Shown in pieces: positions 53,910 to 62,665 of a DNA stretch of 63,593 nt (positions are counted from its first letter, which is position 1; each line of letters starts with the position of its first letter). The notes under the pieces were generated by a model, which was not told the origin of the DNA, ran no database searches, and was given only the letters and a program-made list of their open reading frames with translations. Origin of the DNA: Maritimibacter sp. (GTDB lineage: Bacteria > Pseudomonadota > Alphaproteobacteria > Rhodobacterales > Rhodobacteraceae); NCBI GenBank assembly GCA_002701395.1, contig NZVC01000043.1, forward strand, positions 129,525 through 193,117. The letters are read 5' to 3'. Position numbers and translations under genes: made by a program.

Positions 53910-53930
53910 GCCACCGACAATCCTCTCATT
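53910..53930. other. Possible attachment-site remnant
   Basis: 21 bp between IS6 copies 2 and 3. It matches 12630-12650 (the tRNA-Ser discriminator G, CCA and downstream flank) at 18 of 21 positions, including the first 11 and another block of 6. This may be the right attachment site of the island inserted at the tRNA. Confidence 0.5.
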
Positions 53931-54745
53931 GGTCCTGTCAGAAGAGTTCGGCTTGAGGTGGGGCAGGGCGATGGATAGCGTGCTGGAATGACCACACGCT
54001 CGCCTTTCAAGTACTTCAAGACCAGCCCCTAGATCATCCGTATGGCGGTGATGTTGTACGTCCGGTTCCTGCTCTCGCTGCGGAATGTTGAAGACCTGCT
54101 GCACGAACGTGGGATCGATGTCAGCCACGAGGCGGTCCGGTTCTGGTGGCACCGGTTCGGGCCGATGCTTGCGGCCGAGATCCGGAAGCGCCGGATCGAG
54201 GGGATGCGGTCCAGTCGCTGGCGCTGGCAGCTCGACGAGATGTTCGTGAAGATCAACGGGGAGCGTCACTATCTGTGGCGGGCGGTCGATCACGAGGGCG
54301 AACTCCCGGAGAGCTTTGTCACCTAGCCACACGATAAGAAGGCGGCCTTGAAATTTCCAAAGAAATCAATGAAGTGCTATGGCCGGCCAGAAACCCTTGT
54401 GACTGACCGGCTCCGATCCTATGGCGCGGCGTTCAAAGAAATCGGTTCGGTTGTTCGCCAGGAAACTGGGCGTTGGCTGAACAACCGCGCGGAAAATTCC
54501 CACCTTCCATTCCGACGACGAGAGCGAGCCATGCTCCGCTTCCGGCGGATGCGAAGTTTGCAGAAATTCGCATCCGCTCACGCCGCGGTCAGCAATCACT
54601 TCAAATTGGAGCGCAGCCTCTCCTTCCGAGCCAACTTCAAGGAAAGTCGCGCCGCCGCTCTCGCTGCGTGGCGCGGTCTCTGCGCAGAATAAGGGACAGC
54701 CATCCTGTCCATTCGGAGACCAGTTCGAATTCGTCTGACAGCACC
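53931..54745 (+). mobile_element. IS6-family insertion sequence, copy 3 (decayed)
   Basis: 815 bp from ggtcctgtcagaagagttc to ctgacagcacc, the same length as copies 1 and 2. Both ends are preserved, but the transposase has two nonsense codons. Confidence 0.88.
53988..54692 (+). pseudogene. IS6-family transposase with two stop codons
   Basis: Collinear with the 234-residue transposases of copies 1 and 2. TAG replaces GAG (Glu15) at 54030-54032, and TAG replaces AAG (Lys113) at 54324-54326. The catalytic region is otherwise recognisable (LVTDRLRSYGAAF, NNRAENSHLPFRRRER). It cannot make a full protein. Confidence 0.92.
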
Positions 54746-54960
54746 GACTTTATCCCAAGATCACGCTAGCGGGTCCGCCTGCCCCTAGAGGAACGTTGAC
54801 TGCAGCCTTATGACGCAACGAGTACGGGGCGCTCAGGCGTATGCACGTTGCGGATCCCGAGTGGATGAGCGCCATCGTCACGCGACCCGGTTCTTCCCTA
54901 GCGGAGCTGAAGGAAGCTTTGGGCCACGGAAACGAGAAGTCGCCGCGGCCGCATAACAGC

Positions 54961-55725
54961 TCACACTTCGATAACCCGGCATTCTGCTAGCTTGCAGTCT
55001 CGCAGCAAGGCCGGTGCCAAACGCGCACCGGTGACGACCACGTCGAAGTCGCGGATGTGGCCCATCTGACAGGCGAGATCCGCCCCCATCTTGGTGCTGT
55101 CCACCACGAGGACAGCCTGCTTGCCACAGCCGGCGATGGCATTGCGCACGGCGATCTCGTCCGAGTTATAGTCCATCACGGCCCCCGAGGCAGATACGCC
55201 CCCGCAACTGAACACGGAATAATCAACACGGTATCTGGAGAAGAATTCATGCGCCGCGACGCCGATCATGTCGAGGTCGCGCATGCGCACCGTTCCGCCG
55301 GCCAGATCGACCGCGATGCCGGGGGCGTTCTGAAGGGCGCAAACCGCGTGAATGCTGTTCGAGGCCACGAACAGATCTTTGTGCGAGGTCAGGAACCTTG
55401 CGCATTGCTCGACCGTCGTGCCGGTGCCAAGCGCCACGCGGGCGCCGTCGGGGACAAGGTTCTTGACCGCCAGCGCGATGCGCTGCTTTTCCTTCCGGGC
55501 GATCCCTTCGCGCGGCAGGTATCCGATGTTCTCGCTTTGCTGGCGCAGCTGGGCCCGCCCGTTGCGCCGCTGCACCAGCGCCGCCGCGTCAAGGTCGCGC
55601 AGATCGGCGCGAACGGTCTGCACCGACACGCCCAGCCGGCCGGACAGATCCGCCGCCGAAAGCGACTCGTTCTCCGACAGCAGCGCGATGATCGCGTCAC
55701 GTCGCCCGTGCAGATCCAGCCTCAA
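54961..55725 (-). CDS. DeoR/GlpR-family transcriptional regulator
   Basis: 254 residues. The N-terminal winged helix-turn-helix is RRDAIIALLSENESLSAADL, then SGRLGVSVQTVRADLRDL. The C-terminal DeoRC sensor domain has VALGTGTTVEQCARFL and MGADLACQMGHIRDFDVVVT, the phosphosugar-isomerase-like fold that usually binds a phosphorylated sugar. The start is TTG with AAGGAAAGAGG before it; no other start is available. It is divergent from the ABC-phosphatase operon and most likely controls it in response to a phosphorylated intermediate. Confidence 0.9.
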   Translation of the reverse strand: MRLDLHGRRDAIIALLSENESLSAADLSGRLGVSVQTVRADLRDLDAAALVQRRNGRAQLRQQSENIGYLPREGIARKEKQRIALAVKNLVPDGARVALGTGTTVEQCARFLTSHKDLFVASNSIHAVCALQNAPGIAVDLAGGTVRMRDLDMIGVAAHEFFSRYRVDYSVFSCGGVSASGAVMDYNSDEIAVRNAIAGCGKQAVLVVDSTKMGADLACQMGHIRDFDVVVTGARLAPALLRDCKLAECRVIEV

Positions 55726-55730
55726 AACCT

Positions 55731-55745
55731 CTTTCCTTCGAAAAT
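55731..55745. promoter_or_regulatory. Possible DeoR operator, deoR side
   Basis: ctttccttcgaaaat resembles the perfect palindrome at 55861-55874 with one mismatch in the left half-site. It lies 6 bases upstream of the TTG of the regulator gene, fitting autoregulation. Confidence 0.35.
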
Positions 55746-55860
55746 GCGTGCCGTGACACGAAGCTTAGGAGGGAACCGTGAACCTCACAATATAAATAAA
55801 AATTTAACGCCATAGTTACAAAACCGTTAACGAGCGCGGGGATAAGGGCGCCGAAGAACG

Positions 55861-55874
55861 CTTTCGTTCGAAAG
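55861..55874. promoter_or_regulatory. Possible DeoR operator, transporter side
   Basis: ctttcgttcgaaag is a perfect 6-bp inverted repeat with a TT centre, 22 bases before the transporter operon start. DeoR-family sites often contain TTCG units. AT-rich sequence (about 55790-55830) just upstream would hold the promoter. Confidence 0.45.
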
Positions 55875-55895
55875 CCTCAACCCGGGAGTAGCCCC

Positions 55896-56864
55896 ATGAA
55901 GACCGTCCTCACCTCGACCGCTTTCGCGCTGATGGCCAGCACCGCCATGGCCGACACGATCACGCTTTATACCTCGCAGCCCAACGCCGACGCGCAGCAG
56001 ACCGTCGACGCCTTCATGGCCGCCAACCCCGACACCGAGGTCGAGTGGGTCCGCGACGGCACCACCCAGCTGCTGGCCCGCCTGCGCGCCGAGATCGAAG
56101 CGGGCAGCCCGCAGCCCGACGTGCTGCTGATCGCCGACACCGTCACGCTGGAAGGCATGGCGCAGGAAGGCCTGCTGAGCGCCTACCAGTCGCCCGAGGC
56201 GGAAAACTACGACGCCGCGCTGTATTCGCCCGACGGCTACTATTACTCGACCAAGCTGATCACCACCGGCATCATCTACAACACCGGTGCCGAAACCGCG
56301 CCGACCTCGTGGGCCGACCTTGTCGAACCCGGGATGGAGGGGATGGTCGCGATGCCCTCGCCGCTGTACTCGGGCGCCGCGCTGATCCACCTTGCGACGC
56401 TGACCGGCCATGACAGCCTTGGCTGGGACTATTACGAAAGCCTTGCCGCGAACGAGGCCCGCGCGCAGGGCGGCAACGGCGGCACCTTCCAGGCCGTGGC
56501 GTCGGGCGAAAAGCCCTATGGCATGGTCGTGGACTTCCTGACCATCCGCAACAAGGCCGACGGCTCGCCGGTCGAGTTCGTCTTCCCCGAGGAAGGCGTG
56601 TCCTACGTGACCGAGCCGGTCGCGATCATGTCCTCGGCCGACAACATGGAAGGCGCGCAGAAGTTCGTCGACTTCGTGCTGAGCGACGAGGGCCAGCAGC
56701 TGGTGCTCGACATGGGCTATATCCCCGCCCGCGACGGCATGGGCGTGCCGGAAGGCTTCCCGGCCCGCGACGACATCCAGCTGATGGACTTCGACCCGGC
56801 CGAGGCGCTCGAGAACGCCGAAGCCAACCTTGCCCGGTTTTCCGAGATCTTCGGCGCCGAGTAA
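55896..56864 (+). CDS. ABC transporter substrate-binding protein (Fe3+/phosphate-ester type)
   Basis: 322 residues with a Sec signal (AFALMASTAMADTITLY), so periplasmic. It is a family 1 extracellular solute-binding protein of the FbpA/AfuA/PhnS cluster: TLYTSQPNADAQQTVDAFMA, then VEWVRDGTTQLLARLRAE, QPDVLLIADTVTLEG and FPEEGVSYVTEPVAIM. AfuA-like members bind hexose phosphates, PhnS-like members bind 2-aminoethylphosphonate and FbpA-like members bind iron. The Tyr-Tyr iron pair of FbpA (near the end) is not evident. The phosphatases that follow favour a phosphorylated organic substrate. GGGAG precedes the ATG. Confidence 0.85.
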   Translation: MKTVLTSTAFALMASTAMADTITLYTSQPNADAQQTVDAFMAANPDTEVEWVRDGTTQLLARLRAEIEAGSPQPDVLLIADTVTLEGMAQEGLLSAYQSPEAENYDAALYSPDGYYYSTKLITTGIIYNTGAETAPTSWADLVEPGMEGMVAMPSPLYSGAALIHLATLTGHDSLGWDYYESLAANEARAQGGNGGTFQAVASGEKPYGMVVDFLTIRNKADGSPVEFVFPEEGVSYVTEPVAIMSSADNMEGAQKFVDFVLSDEGQQLVLDMGYIPARDGMGVPEGFPARDDIQLMDFDPAEALENAEANLARFSEIFGAE

Positions 56865-58567
56865 TGCGTGCCACAGTGCAAACGGGAAGCAGCCGAGCCG
56901 AGGCCCGGCTGCTTTCGTCCATCCTGATCGTCGCGCTGTGCCTGACGCTCGCCCCGGTGGTGCGCCTGTTCTTCGAGGGTCTGACGGATCAGGGGCGGCC
57001 AAGCCTGGGGCTGGTGCGCGACGTCCTCGCCCAGCCTGCGACGATGAGCGCGCTGCGGCATTCGCTGGTCACTGCGGGCCTCGGCACGGTGGTGTCGCTG
57101 GTGCTGGGGTCGGCCTTTGCCTTCCTCGTGGCGCTGACCGACCTGCGCGCCAAGGCGGCGCTGGTGTTCTGCCTGATGATCCCGATGATGATCCCGCCGC
57201 AGATCACGGCGCTGTCGTGGACGCAGATCATGGGGCCGTCGTCGGTGCTGCTGAAGACGCTGGGCATGGCGCCGCCGCTTGGGTCGCCGCAACCGTTGTA
57301 TTCGCCCGGCGGGATCATCCTGCTGCTGGGCATCCAGCACATGTCGATCGTCTTCCTAACCCTGCGCGCGGGCCTGCGCTCGATCCCGCAGGACGTGGTC
57401 GAGGCCGCCCGGATCAGCGGCGCCAAGGGCCTGCGGACATGGTGGCAGGTGGTGCTGCCCCTGACGCTGCCCAGCCTCGGGGCGGGAACCGCGATCACCT
57501 TCGTGACGGCATTGGGCAATTTCGGCATCCCGGCGATGCTGGGCATTCCCGCAGGCTATTCGACGCTGCCGACGCTGGTCTATCAGAAGCTCGCGGGCAT
57601 GGGCACGACCGTGCTGGCCGAGGTTTCGGTGCTGGCCATGCTGATCGGCGCCGTCGCCGTGGCGGGCATCCTGCTGCAACGCCATTTCCAGGGCCGCCAG
57701 AAGCTGCACCTTGTCGGCAGCACCGCGCGCCCGCTGGCCCTGCCGCTGGGCGCGGCGCGGCTGCCGGTGGAAATCGCCCTGTGGACGGTGGTCAGCGCGA
57801 TCCTCGTCCTGCCGATGTTCGGCCTTCTGGCGACCTCGCTGGTGCCCGCCTACGGCGTGCCGCTGCGCCTTGACACGCTGACGCTGGAACAATGGCACGA
57901 GGTGCTGTTCCGCCAGCCGGTGACATCGCGGGCCTTCGTGAACTCGTTCGGGCTGGCCGCAGGGGCGTCGCTGGCGCTGATGCTGATCTGCCTGCCGCTG
58001 GCATGGCTGATGGAACGGCGCCGGACGCGGCTGGCGCGGCTGTTCGACAGCCTGCTCGACCTGCCCTACGCGCTGCCCGGCGTGGTGCTGTCGATCGCCA
58101 TGATCCTGCTGCTGATCAACCTGCCCTTCACCGATGCCACGCTGTACGGCACGATCTGGATCATCTTCCTCGCCTATATCGCGCGGTTCTTCGCGGTGAT
58201 GTTCCGCCCAGTGCAGGCCAGCCTTAAACAGCTTGACCCGGCGATGGACGAGGCGGCGCAATCGGTCGGCGCCTCGCTGCGCCGTCGGCTGCGCGACGTG
58301 ATCCTGCCGCTGTCGGCCCCGGCCGCGGCGGCGGGGGCGATCCTCGTCTTCCTGACCGCCTTCAACGAGCTCACCGTCTCGGCGCTGCTGTGGTCCTCGG
58401 GGACCGAGACGCTGGGCGTGGTGATCTTCAACCTCAACGACAGCGGCGAAACCGGCATGGCCAGCGCCCTTGCGATGACCATCGTGTTCGTCGTCATGGC
58501 GCTTATGGGCCTTGTCCAGCTGCTGTCGCGCCGTTTCCCGAAAGGAGTCGTCCCGTGGCAGACATAG
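56864..58567 (+). CDS. ABC transporter permease, two fused BPD-type domains
   Basis: 567 residues in two halves, each with about six helices and an EAA loop: DVVEAARISGAKGLRTWWQV (about 180) and AMDEAAQSVGASLRRRLRDV (about 460). This fused layout is typical of FbpB/AfuB/ThiP-type importers, so a single chain forms the whole membrane channel. The ATG at 56864 overlaps the preceding stop by one base, and the end overlaps the ATPase GTG by 13 bases. It imports the ligand of the neighbouring binding protein. Confidence 0.92.
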   Translation: MRATVQTGSSRAEARLLSSILIVALCLTLAPVVRLFFEGLTDQGRPSLGLVRDVLAQPATMSALRHSLVTAGLGTVVSLVLGSAFAFLVALTDLRAKAALVFCLMIPMMIPPQITALSWTQIMGPSSVLLKTLGMAPPLGSPQPLYSPGGIILLLGIQHMSIVFLTLRAGLRSIPQDVVEAARISGAKGLRTWWQVVLPLTLPSLGAGTAITFVTALGNFGIPAMLGIPAGYSTLPTLVYQKLAGMGTTVLAEVSVLAMLIGAVAVAGILLQRHFQGRQKLHLVGSTARPLALPLGAARLPVEIALWTVVSAILVLPMFGLLATSLVPAYGVPLRLDTLTLEQWHEVLFRQPVTSRAFVNSFGLAAGASLALMLICLPLAWLMERRRTRLARLFDSLLDLPYALPGVVLSIAMILLLINLPFTDATLYGTIWIIFLAYIARFFAVMFRPVQASLKQLDPAMDEAAQSVGASLRRRLRDVILPLSAPAAAAGAILVFLTAFNELTVSALLWSSGTETLGVVIFNLNDSGETGMASALAMTIVFVVMALMGLVQLLSRRFPKGVVPWQT

Positions 58568-59604
58568 ACCTGTCATCCGTCGGCAAGGCATTCGCGGGCA
58601 CGCCCGCGCTGCAAGACATCACCACTCGGTTCGAGGATGGCGAGTTCATCGCGCTGCTGGGCCCCTCGGGCTGCGGCAAGACGACCTTGCTGCGCATCCT
58701 CGCGGGCTTCGAGACGCCCAGCAGCGGCCGCCTGCGGATCGGCGGGCGCGAGATGGCGAATGCCGACACCGGCGCGAACCTGCCCCCCGAAGACCGCAAC
58801 ATCGGTTTCGTGTTCCAGTCCTACGCGCTGTGGCCGCACATGAGCGTGCGCCGCAACGTGTCCTACCCGTTGGAGATCCGCGGCCTGTCCAAGGCCGAGA
58901 TCGCGCGGCAGGCGGGCGCCGCGCTGGCCGCAACCGGGCTTGACGCCTATGCCGACCGCATGCCGTCGGACCTGTCGGGCGGCCAGCGGCAGCGCGTGGC
59001 GCTGGCCCGGTGCCTTGTGTCCGACCCCTGCGCCGTGCTGCTGGACGAGCCGCTGGCGAACCTCGACGTGGCGCTGCGCGCCTCGATGCAGGGGGTGTTC
59101 ACCGACTTCCACCAGCGCACTGGCGCCACCATGGTCTATGTCACCCACGACCAGGCCGAGGCGATGGCGATGGCCGACCGGATCGCCGTGATGGACCAGG
59201 GCCGGATCCGGCAGTTCGACACGCCGCAGGCGCTGTACGAGCGACCGCAAAACCGCTTTGTCGCGGAGTTCGTCGGGCGCGGCACGGTCCTGCCGGTGCA
59301 GGCCGTCGCGGCCAGCGGTGCCGCGCTCGAGGCAGAGGTGCTGGGCGCCCGCATCGCGGTTCAGGCGGGACACGGCCCGTCCCGCGTCAGCCACGTCTGC
59401 CTGCGCCCCGAGAACCTGAGCATCGCCGAGACAGGCGACCTGCGCGGCAAGGTCTCGCGGATCACCTACATGGGCGGCAAGTACCTTCTGGAGGCGATAA
59501 CTGCCTGCGGCGCAAAGCTTTTTCTTGAAACGCGGGCCCGGTTCGAGGTCGGCGCACAGCTGGGTCTGGCGATCAGCAGCCCTTGGGCCTTCGCGGAGGA
59601 CTGA
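58555..59604 (+). CDS. ABC transporter ATP-binding protein (FbpC/AfuC/PotA-like)
   Basis: 349 residues. Walker A LLGPSGCGKTTLLRIL (about 35-50), Q-loop FVFQSYALWPHMSV, signature LSGGQRQRVALARCL and Walker B VLLDEPLANLDVAL, followed by the switch His in YVTHDQAEAMAMADR. A C-terminal TOBE-type regulatory domain follows (VCLRPENLSIAE). The start is GTG at 58555 with AAAGGAG at ideal spacing. It powers the importer encoded by the two preceding genes. The stop overlaps the next ATG (TGATG). Confidence 0.94.
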   Translation: MADIDLSSVGKAFAGTPALQDITTRFEDGEFIALLGPSGCGKTTLLRILAGFETPSSGRLRIGGREMANADTGANLPPEDRNIGFVFQSYALWPHMSVRRNVSYPLEIRGLSKAEIARQAGAALAATGLDAYADRMPSDLSGGQRQRVALARCLVSDPCAVLLDEPLANLDVALRASMQGVFTDFHQRTGATMVYVTHDQAEAMAMADRIAVMDQGRIRQFDTPQALYERPQNRFVAEFVGRGTVLPVQAVAASGAALEAEVLGARIAVQAGHGPSRVSHVCLRPENLSIAETGDLRGKVSRITYMGGKYLLEAITACGAKLFLETRARFEVGAQLGLAISSPWAFAED

Positions 59605-60671
59605 TGCAAAGCGTAAGAGTACTTTCCGGCATCGGGGACAAGGGCCCCGCATGCCTTCAACTGACCGTGGACGGCCGGATCTGGCTTTTGGACTGCGGCT
59701 TCGGTCCCGAAGCCCATGCGCAGTTCAACCCGGCCTGGCTGGACGGCGCCGAGGCGGTGTTCATCACCCATGACCACATCGACCACATCGGCGGCGCCTC
59801 GCATGCGGTCGAGGCCGGCCTGCCCATCTATGCCACCGCGCAGACGGCCAAGGCCCTGCCGCCGGCGGCAAAGGTCCACCTGCTGCCCGAGCAGGGACAG
59901 ACGGTGATCGACGGCGTGACGCTGACCACCGGGCGCAACGGTCATGCCCTTGGCGGCGTGTGGTTCCATTTCGACCTTGGCGACGGGTTCTTCTATTCCG
60001 GCGACTGGTCCGAGGAATCCGGCTGGTTTTCCTTTGATGCGCCGCCGCCCGCCGCGACCGCCGTGCTGGACTGTTCGTACCATCTTGACGACGTGCCGCA
60101 GTCCGCCCGCTTCGCCGCCCTCGACGCGCTGCTCGACCGGGTGCAGGGGCAGGTCCTGCTCCCCGTGCCGCCCTCGGGGCGGGCCGGCGAGATGGCGCTG
60201 CACCTGATGCGGCGGCACGGCTGCGACAGCGTCATGCTGGACCCCGAATGCCAAGCCGCGCTGCGCGTCGCGCTCGACAGCGGCGCGGTCTGTCCCGACG
60301 CCCGCGACGTGGCGCCGCTACTCGAACGCGGCCCGATGGAACAGGCGCGCTTCATGGTCTGCGACACGCCCAACGCCGATGGTGGCGGTGCTTGGGGCTA
60401 TGTGCGGGCCTGGAACGAAAGCGGGCGCTTGGGGCGCGACGCGCATGTGATCTTCACCGGCCACATGACCGCCCACGCGCGCGGCATCTGCAGCGTTCCG
60501 GGAGGCCACTTTCAGCGCTGGAATGTCCACCCGCCGCTGCGCGACCAACTGGGGATGCTGCGACGCCTTGGCGCAAAACGCTTTGCGCCAGCCTTCTGCA
60601 CCCGCCCCGAGGAATACCTTGTCGAGGATCTCTCGGCCGAGGTCTTCTTTCACGACATGGTGCGCCTGTGA
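59604..60671 (+). CDS. MBL-fold metallo-hydrolase
   Basis: 355 residues with the metallo-beta-lactamase metal motif HxHxDH as FITHDHIDHIGG (about 57-68), further metal-ligand regions at RNGHALGGVWFHF and YSGDWSEESGWF, and a late FTGHMTAHARG. Such folds hydrolyse phosphodiesters, cyclic phosphates, RNA or thioesters. No signal peptide is present, so it acts in the cytoplasm on the imported compound or its product. It starts by a one-base overlap with the ATPase stop and ends with a GTGA overlap with the phosphatase gene. It is not a close RNase Z or PhnP by eye. Confidence 0.85.
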   Translation: MQSVRVLSGIGDKGPACLQLTVDGRIWLLDCGFGPEAHAQFNPAWLDGAEAVFITHDHIDHIGGASHAVEAGLPIYATAQTAKALPPAAKVHLLPEQGQTVIDGVTLTTGRNGHALGGVWFHFDLGDGFFYSGDWSEESGWFSFDAPPPAATAVLDCSYHLDDVPQSARFAALDALLDRVQGQVLLPVPPSGRAGEMALHLMRRHGCDSVMLDPECQAALRVALDSGAVCPDARDVAPLLERGPMEQARFMVCDTPNADGGGAWGYVRAWNESGRLGRDAHVIFTGHMTAHARGICSVPGGHFQRWNVHPPLRDQLGMLRRLGAKRFAPAFCTRPEEYLVEDLSAEVFFHDMVRL

Positions 60672-61213
60672 CCGCCCGCCCCATGCCTGCGCGCGACTTC
60701 TGCCTGGTGCGGCACGGCGAGACGACGGCCAACGCGGGCGGGATCATCGCCGGCATCACCGACGTGCCCCTGACCGCACTGGGCCGCGATCAGGCCCGCG
60801 CGCTGGCCGGCCGGGCCTGGCCGGACGCCTTGACCGTCTATGCAAGCCCGCTGATCCGCGCCCGCAACACCGCGCGCCTTGCCTTGCCGGGGCATCAGAT
60901 CCGCGTGCATCCGGGCCTGCGCGAACGCGACTGGGGCGTGTTCGAGGGCCGCCCCCTGTCCGCACAGCCCAACCGCGACGACACCCCCGACGGCGGCGAG
61001 GCGTGGCCCGCCATGCTGCACCGCGTCGAGGCCACGATCCTCGCGATCTGCGCGGCCTGCTCCGGGACCCTGCCGGTGCTGGTCTGCCACTCGGGCGTGA
61101 TCCGCGCCACGCGCGTTCTCTGGACGACGGGCGACGTGGGCACACGTCCCCCCAACGCGACCCCGCTTCTGTATTGCAAGGCGGGCCCCCACCTGACGGA
61201 GAGACCCCTATGA
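60668..61213 (+). CDS. Histidine phosphatase family protein
   Basis: 181 residues. FCLVRHGETTANAGGIIAG gives the catalytic RHGE motif (phosphohistidine near residue 16). VYASPLIRARNTARLAL and PVLVCHSGVIRATR give the conserved Arg and second His. This branch includes phosphoglycerate mutase-like and sugar-phosphate phosphatases. The GTG start overlaps the MBL gene by 4 bases (GTGA), and the stop overlaps the following ATG by 4 bases (ATGA). It would dephosphorylate the imported compound or an intermediate. Confidence 0.9.
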   Translation: MTARPMPARDFCLVRHGETTANAGGIIAGITDVPLTALGRDQARALAGRAWPDALTVYASPLIRARNTARLALPGHQIRVHPGLRERDWGVFEGRPLSAQPNRDDTPDGGEAWPAMLHRVEATILAICAACSGTLPVLVCHSGVIRATRVLWTTGDVGTRPPNATPLLYCKAGPHLTERPL

Positions 61214-61674
61214 CCGACGTAGCAACCACCCCTTGCGTGGTGTTCGATGTCGACGGAACACTGGCCGAGTTCGACGCCGACAGGCTCGGCCACCTTGTGC
61301 ACGGGGTCGAAAAGCACTGGGACGACTTCCACGCCGCGATGGCCGATGCCGCGCCGATCGCCCCGATCGTCCGGCTCATGCGGCGGCTGAAAGACAGCGG
61401 CGAGACCATCCTGATCTGCTCGGGTCGCCCACAGGGCTGGGCCGCGCACACCATCGCATGGCTGCGCAAGCACGACCTGCCGTTCGACGGCCTCTACCTG
61501 CGCGCCGAGGACCAGGACGCCGCCACGGACCCGGAGGTGAAGCGCCGGGCACTGAAGGAGATGCGCGACGATGGCTTCGATCCCTGGCTGGTCGTGGACG
61601 ACCGAAGCTCTGTCGTCGACGCCTGGCGCGGCGAAGGCCTGGTCTGCCTGCAATGCGCGCCCGGCGATTTCTGA
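61210..61674 (+). CDS. HAD-superfamily phosphatase, polynucleotide-kinase 3'-phosphatase-like
   Basis: 154 residues. CVVFDVDGTLAEFDADRLGH gives catalytic Asp13 and Asp15. ILICSGRPQGWAAHTIAWLR carries motif II and helix, and WLVVDDRSSVVDAWRGEGLV is motif IV with the DD pair. The overall pattern is that of the HAD phosphatase domain seen in T4 Pnkp-like enzymes (3'-phosphatase), rather than sugar-phosphatases with caps. It is the last gene of the operon, coupled by an ATGA overlap. Substrate unknown; a small-molecule phosphate is as likely as nucleic acid. Confidence 0.85.
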   Translation: MTDVATTPCVVFDVDGTLAEFDADRLGHLVHGVEKHWDDFHAAMADAAPIAPIVRLMRRLKDSGETILICSGRPQGWAAHTIAWLRKHDLPFDGLYLRAEDQDAATDPEVKRRALKEMRDDGFDPWLVVDDRSSVVDAWRGEGLVCLQCAPGDF

Positions 61675-61702
61675 CGGAGCGCGCCCGAAGAATGCCTCTG
61701 TC

Positions 61703-62272
61703 GGCTTCGTCAGAAGGAAGCAGGTTGAGCGGGGCAGGGCGGGATCGTAGCGTCCGGCCATGACAAATCTAATCCGTTCAACGGCTTTCAACGCCGCCCC
61801 GCGATCATTCGCCTAGCGGTCATGATGTACGTCCGGTTTCCGCTCTCGCTAAGGAACGTCGAAGATCTGCTGCGCTGAAATTGCTCAGGAAAACAATGAA
61901 AAAGCATGGTCGGGCAAAAGTCCTCGTGACCGATCGGCTCAGACCCTATGGCGCGGCGCTGAAGGAAATCGGTGCCGTCGATCGCAAGGAGACAGGTCGT
62001 TGGCTGAACAATTGCACTGAGAACTCCCATCTCCCGTCCCGACGAAGGGAAGGGGCGATGCTGCGCTTCCGACGTATGCGACGTTTGCAGAAATTCGCAT
62101 CCGTCCACGCCTCGGTCAGCAACCACTTCAATTCGGAGCGCAGCTCCTACTCCCGCGCCAACGTCAAGTAGAACCGCGCCGCCGCTCTGGCTGAGTGGCG
62201 CGGTCTTTGCGCGGGATAAGGGGCAGCGTCACTGTCCAAGCTGAGACGAGTTAGAATTAGTCTGCCAGCACC
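61703..62272 (+). mobile_element. IS6-family insertion sequence, copy 4 (internally deleted)
   Basis: 570 bp from ggcttcgtcagaaggaag to ctgccagcacc. About 245 bp of the 815-bp element is missing inside. Both ends carry changes, so the copy is probably immobile. Confidence 0.85.
61760..62219 (+). pseudogene. IS6-family transposase with internal deletion
   Basis: The N-terminal part is recognisable but disturbed (altered start, then MMYVRFPLSLRNVEDLL). It jumps near 61875 to LLRKTMKKHGRAKVLVTDRL, so the region with the first catalytic Asp is lost. The rest (RWLNNCTENSHLPSRRRE) contains substitutions and an in-frame stop at the ANVK site. It is non-functional. Confidence 0.88.
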
Positions 62273-62665
62273 GCCATCATCACCCTATCGAACCTGTTCA
62301 AGCCGCCCGTCCGAGGCGAAATTTCTCCTGTTTTCAAAGGGGTTTGCCGGGTGGGTGCGAACCGCCGAGACGCGGGCGCGCAGCGATTGCCGTCTCTGAA
62401 TGGCCTCTCGTCTCTGGTCGGGCGAACCGCGCCGATTCCGGTTCGGCCAAAATTTTCCTCGCATTTCCAATGGCCTGACTCGCAACCCCGCCAAAACTGC
62501 GCGCCCTGTTTCCATCGCTATCGAGCGGAACGGAGATCGAACATGCAGGAGGCGTAGCCGATGGGTGCGCCGGCAGAACGGCGCGTAGAGGTGGCGGATC
62601 AATCGGCGACGGGCTTCAACGAAGCCATTGATGACAAACGCACATCGCGCCTCTAGCCTGGCGGC
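62273..62665. other. Gap upstream of the DUF3883 gene
   Basis: 393 bases without a convincing gene between IS6 copy 4 and the DUF3883 gene. No repeats or terminators were seen. Confidence 0.45.

Larger units (their letters stand above)
12634..53930. mobile_element. Inferred genomic island inserted at tRNA-Ser(GGA)
   Basis: Several signs agree. Phage-type recombinase and terminase genes follow the tRNA directly, and GC is visibly lower between about 19.6 and 52 kb than on either side. A 21-bp segment at 53910-53930 repeats the tRNA discriminator, CCA and flank (12630-12650) with 18 of 21 positions identical. After this point gene density and GC return to those of the first 12 kb. The right boundary is disturbed by IS6 copies on both sides of the 21-bp remnant. 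No tyrosine integrase is visible, and the serine recombinase may belong only to the left module. Confidence 0.5.

Noticed and set aside
57356..58591. A 411-codon minus-strand frame opposite the ABC permease
   Set aside because: Same reason: low-complexity Arg/Gln/His-rich translation opposite a clear permease.
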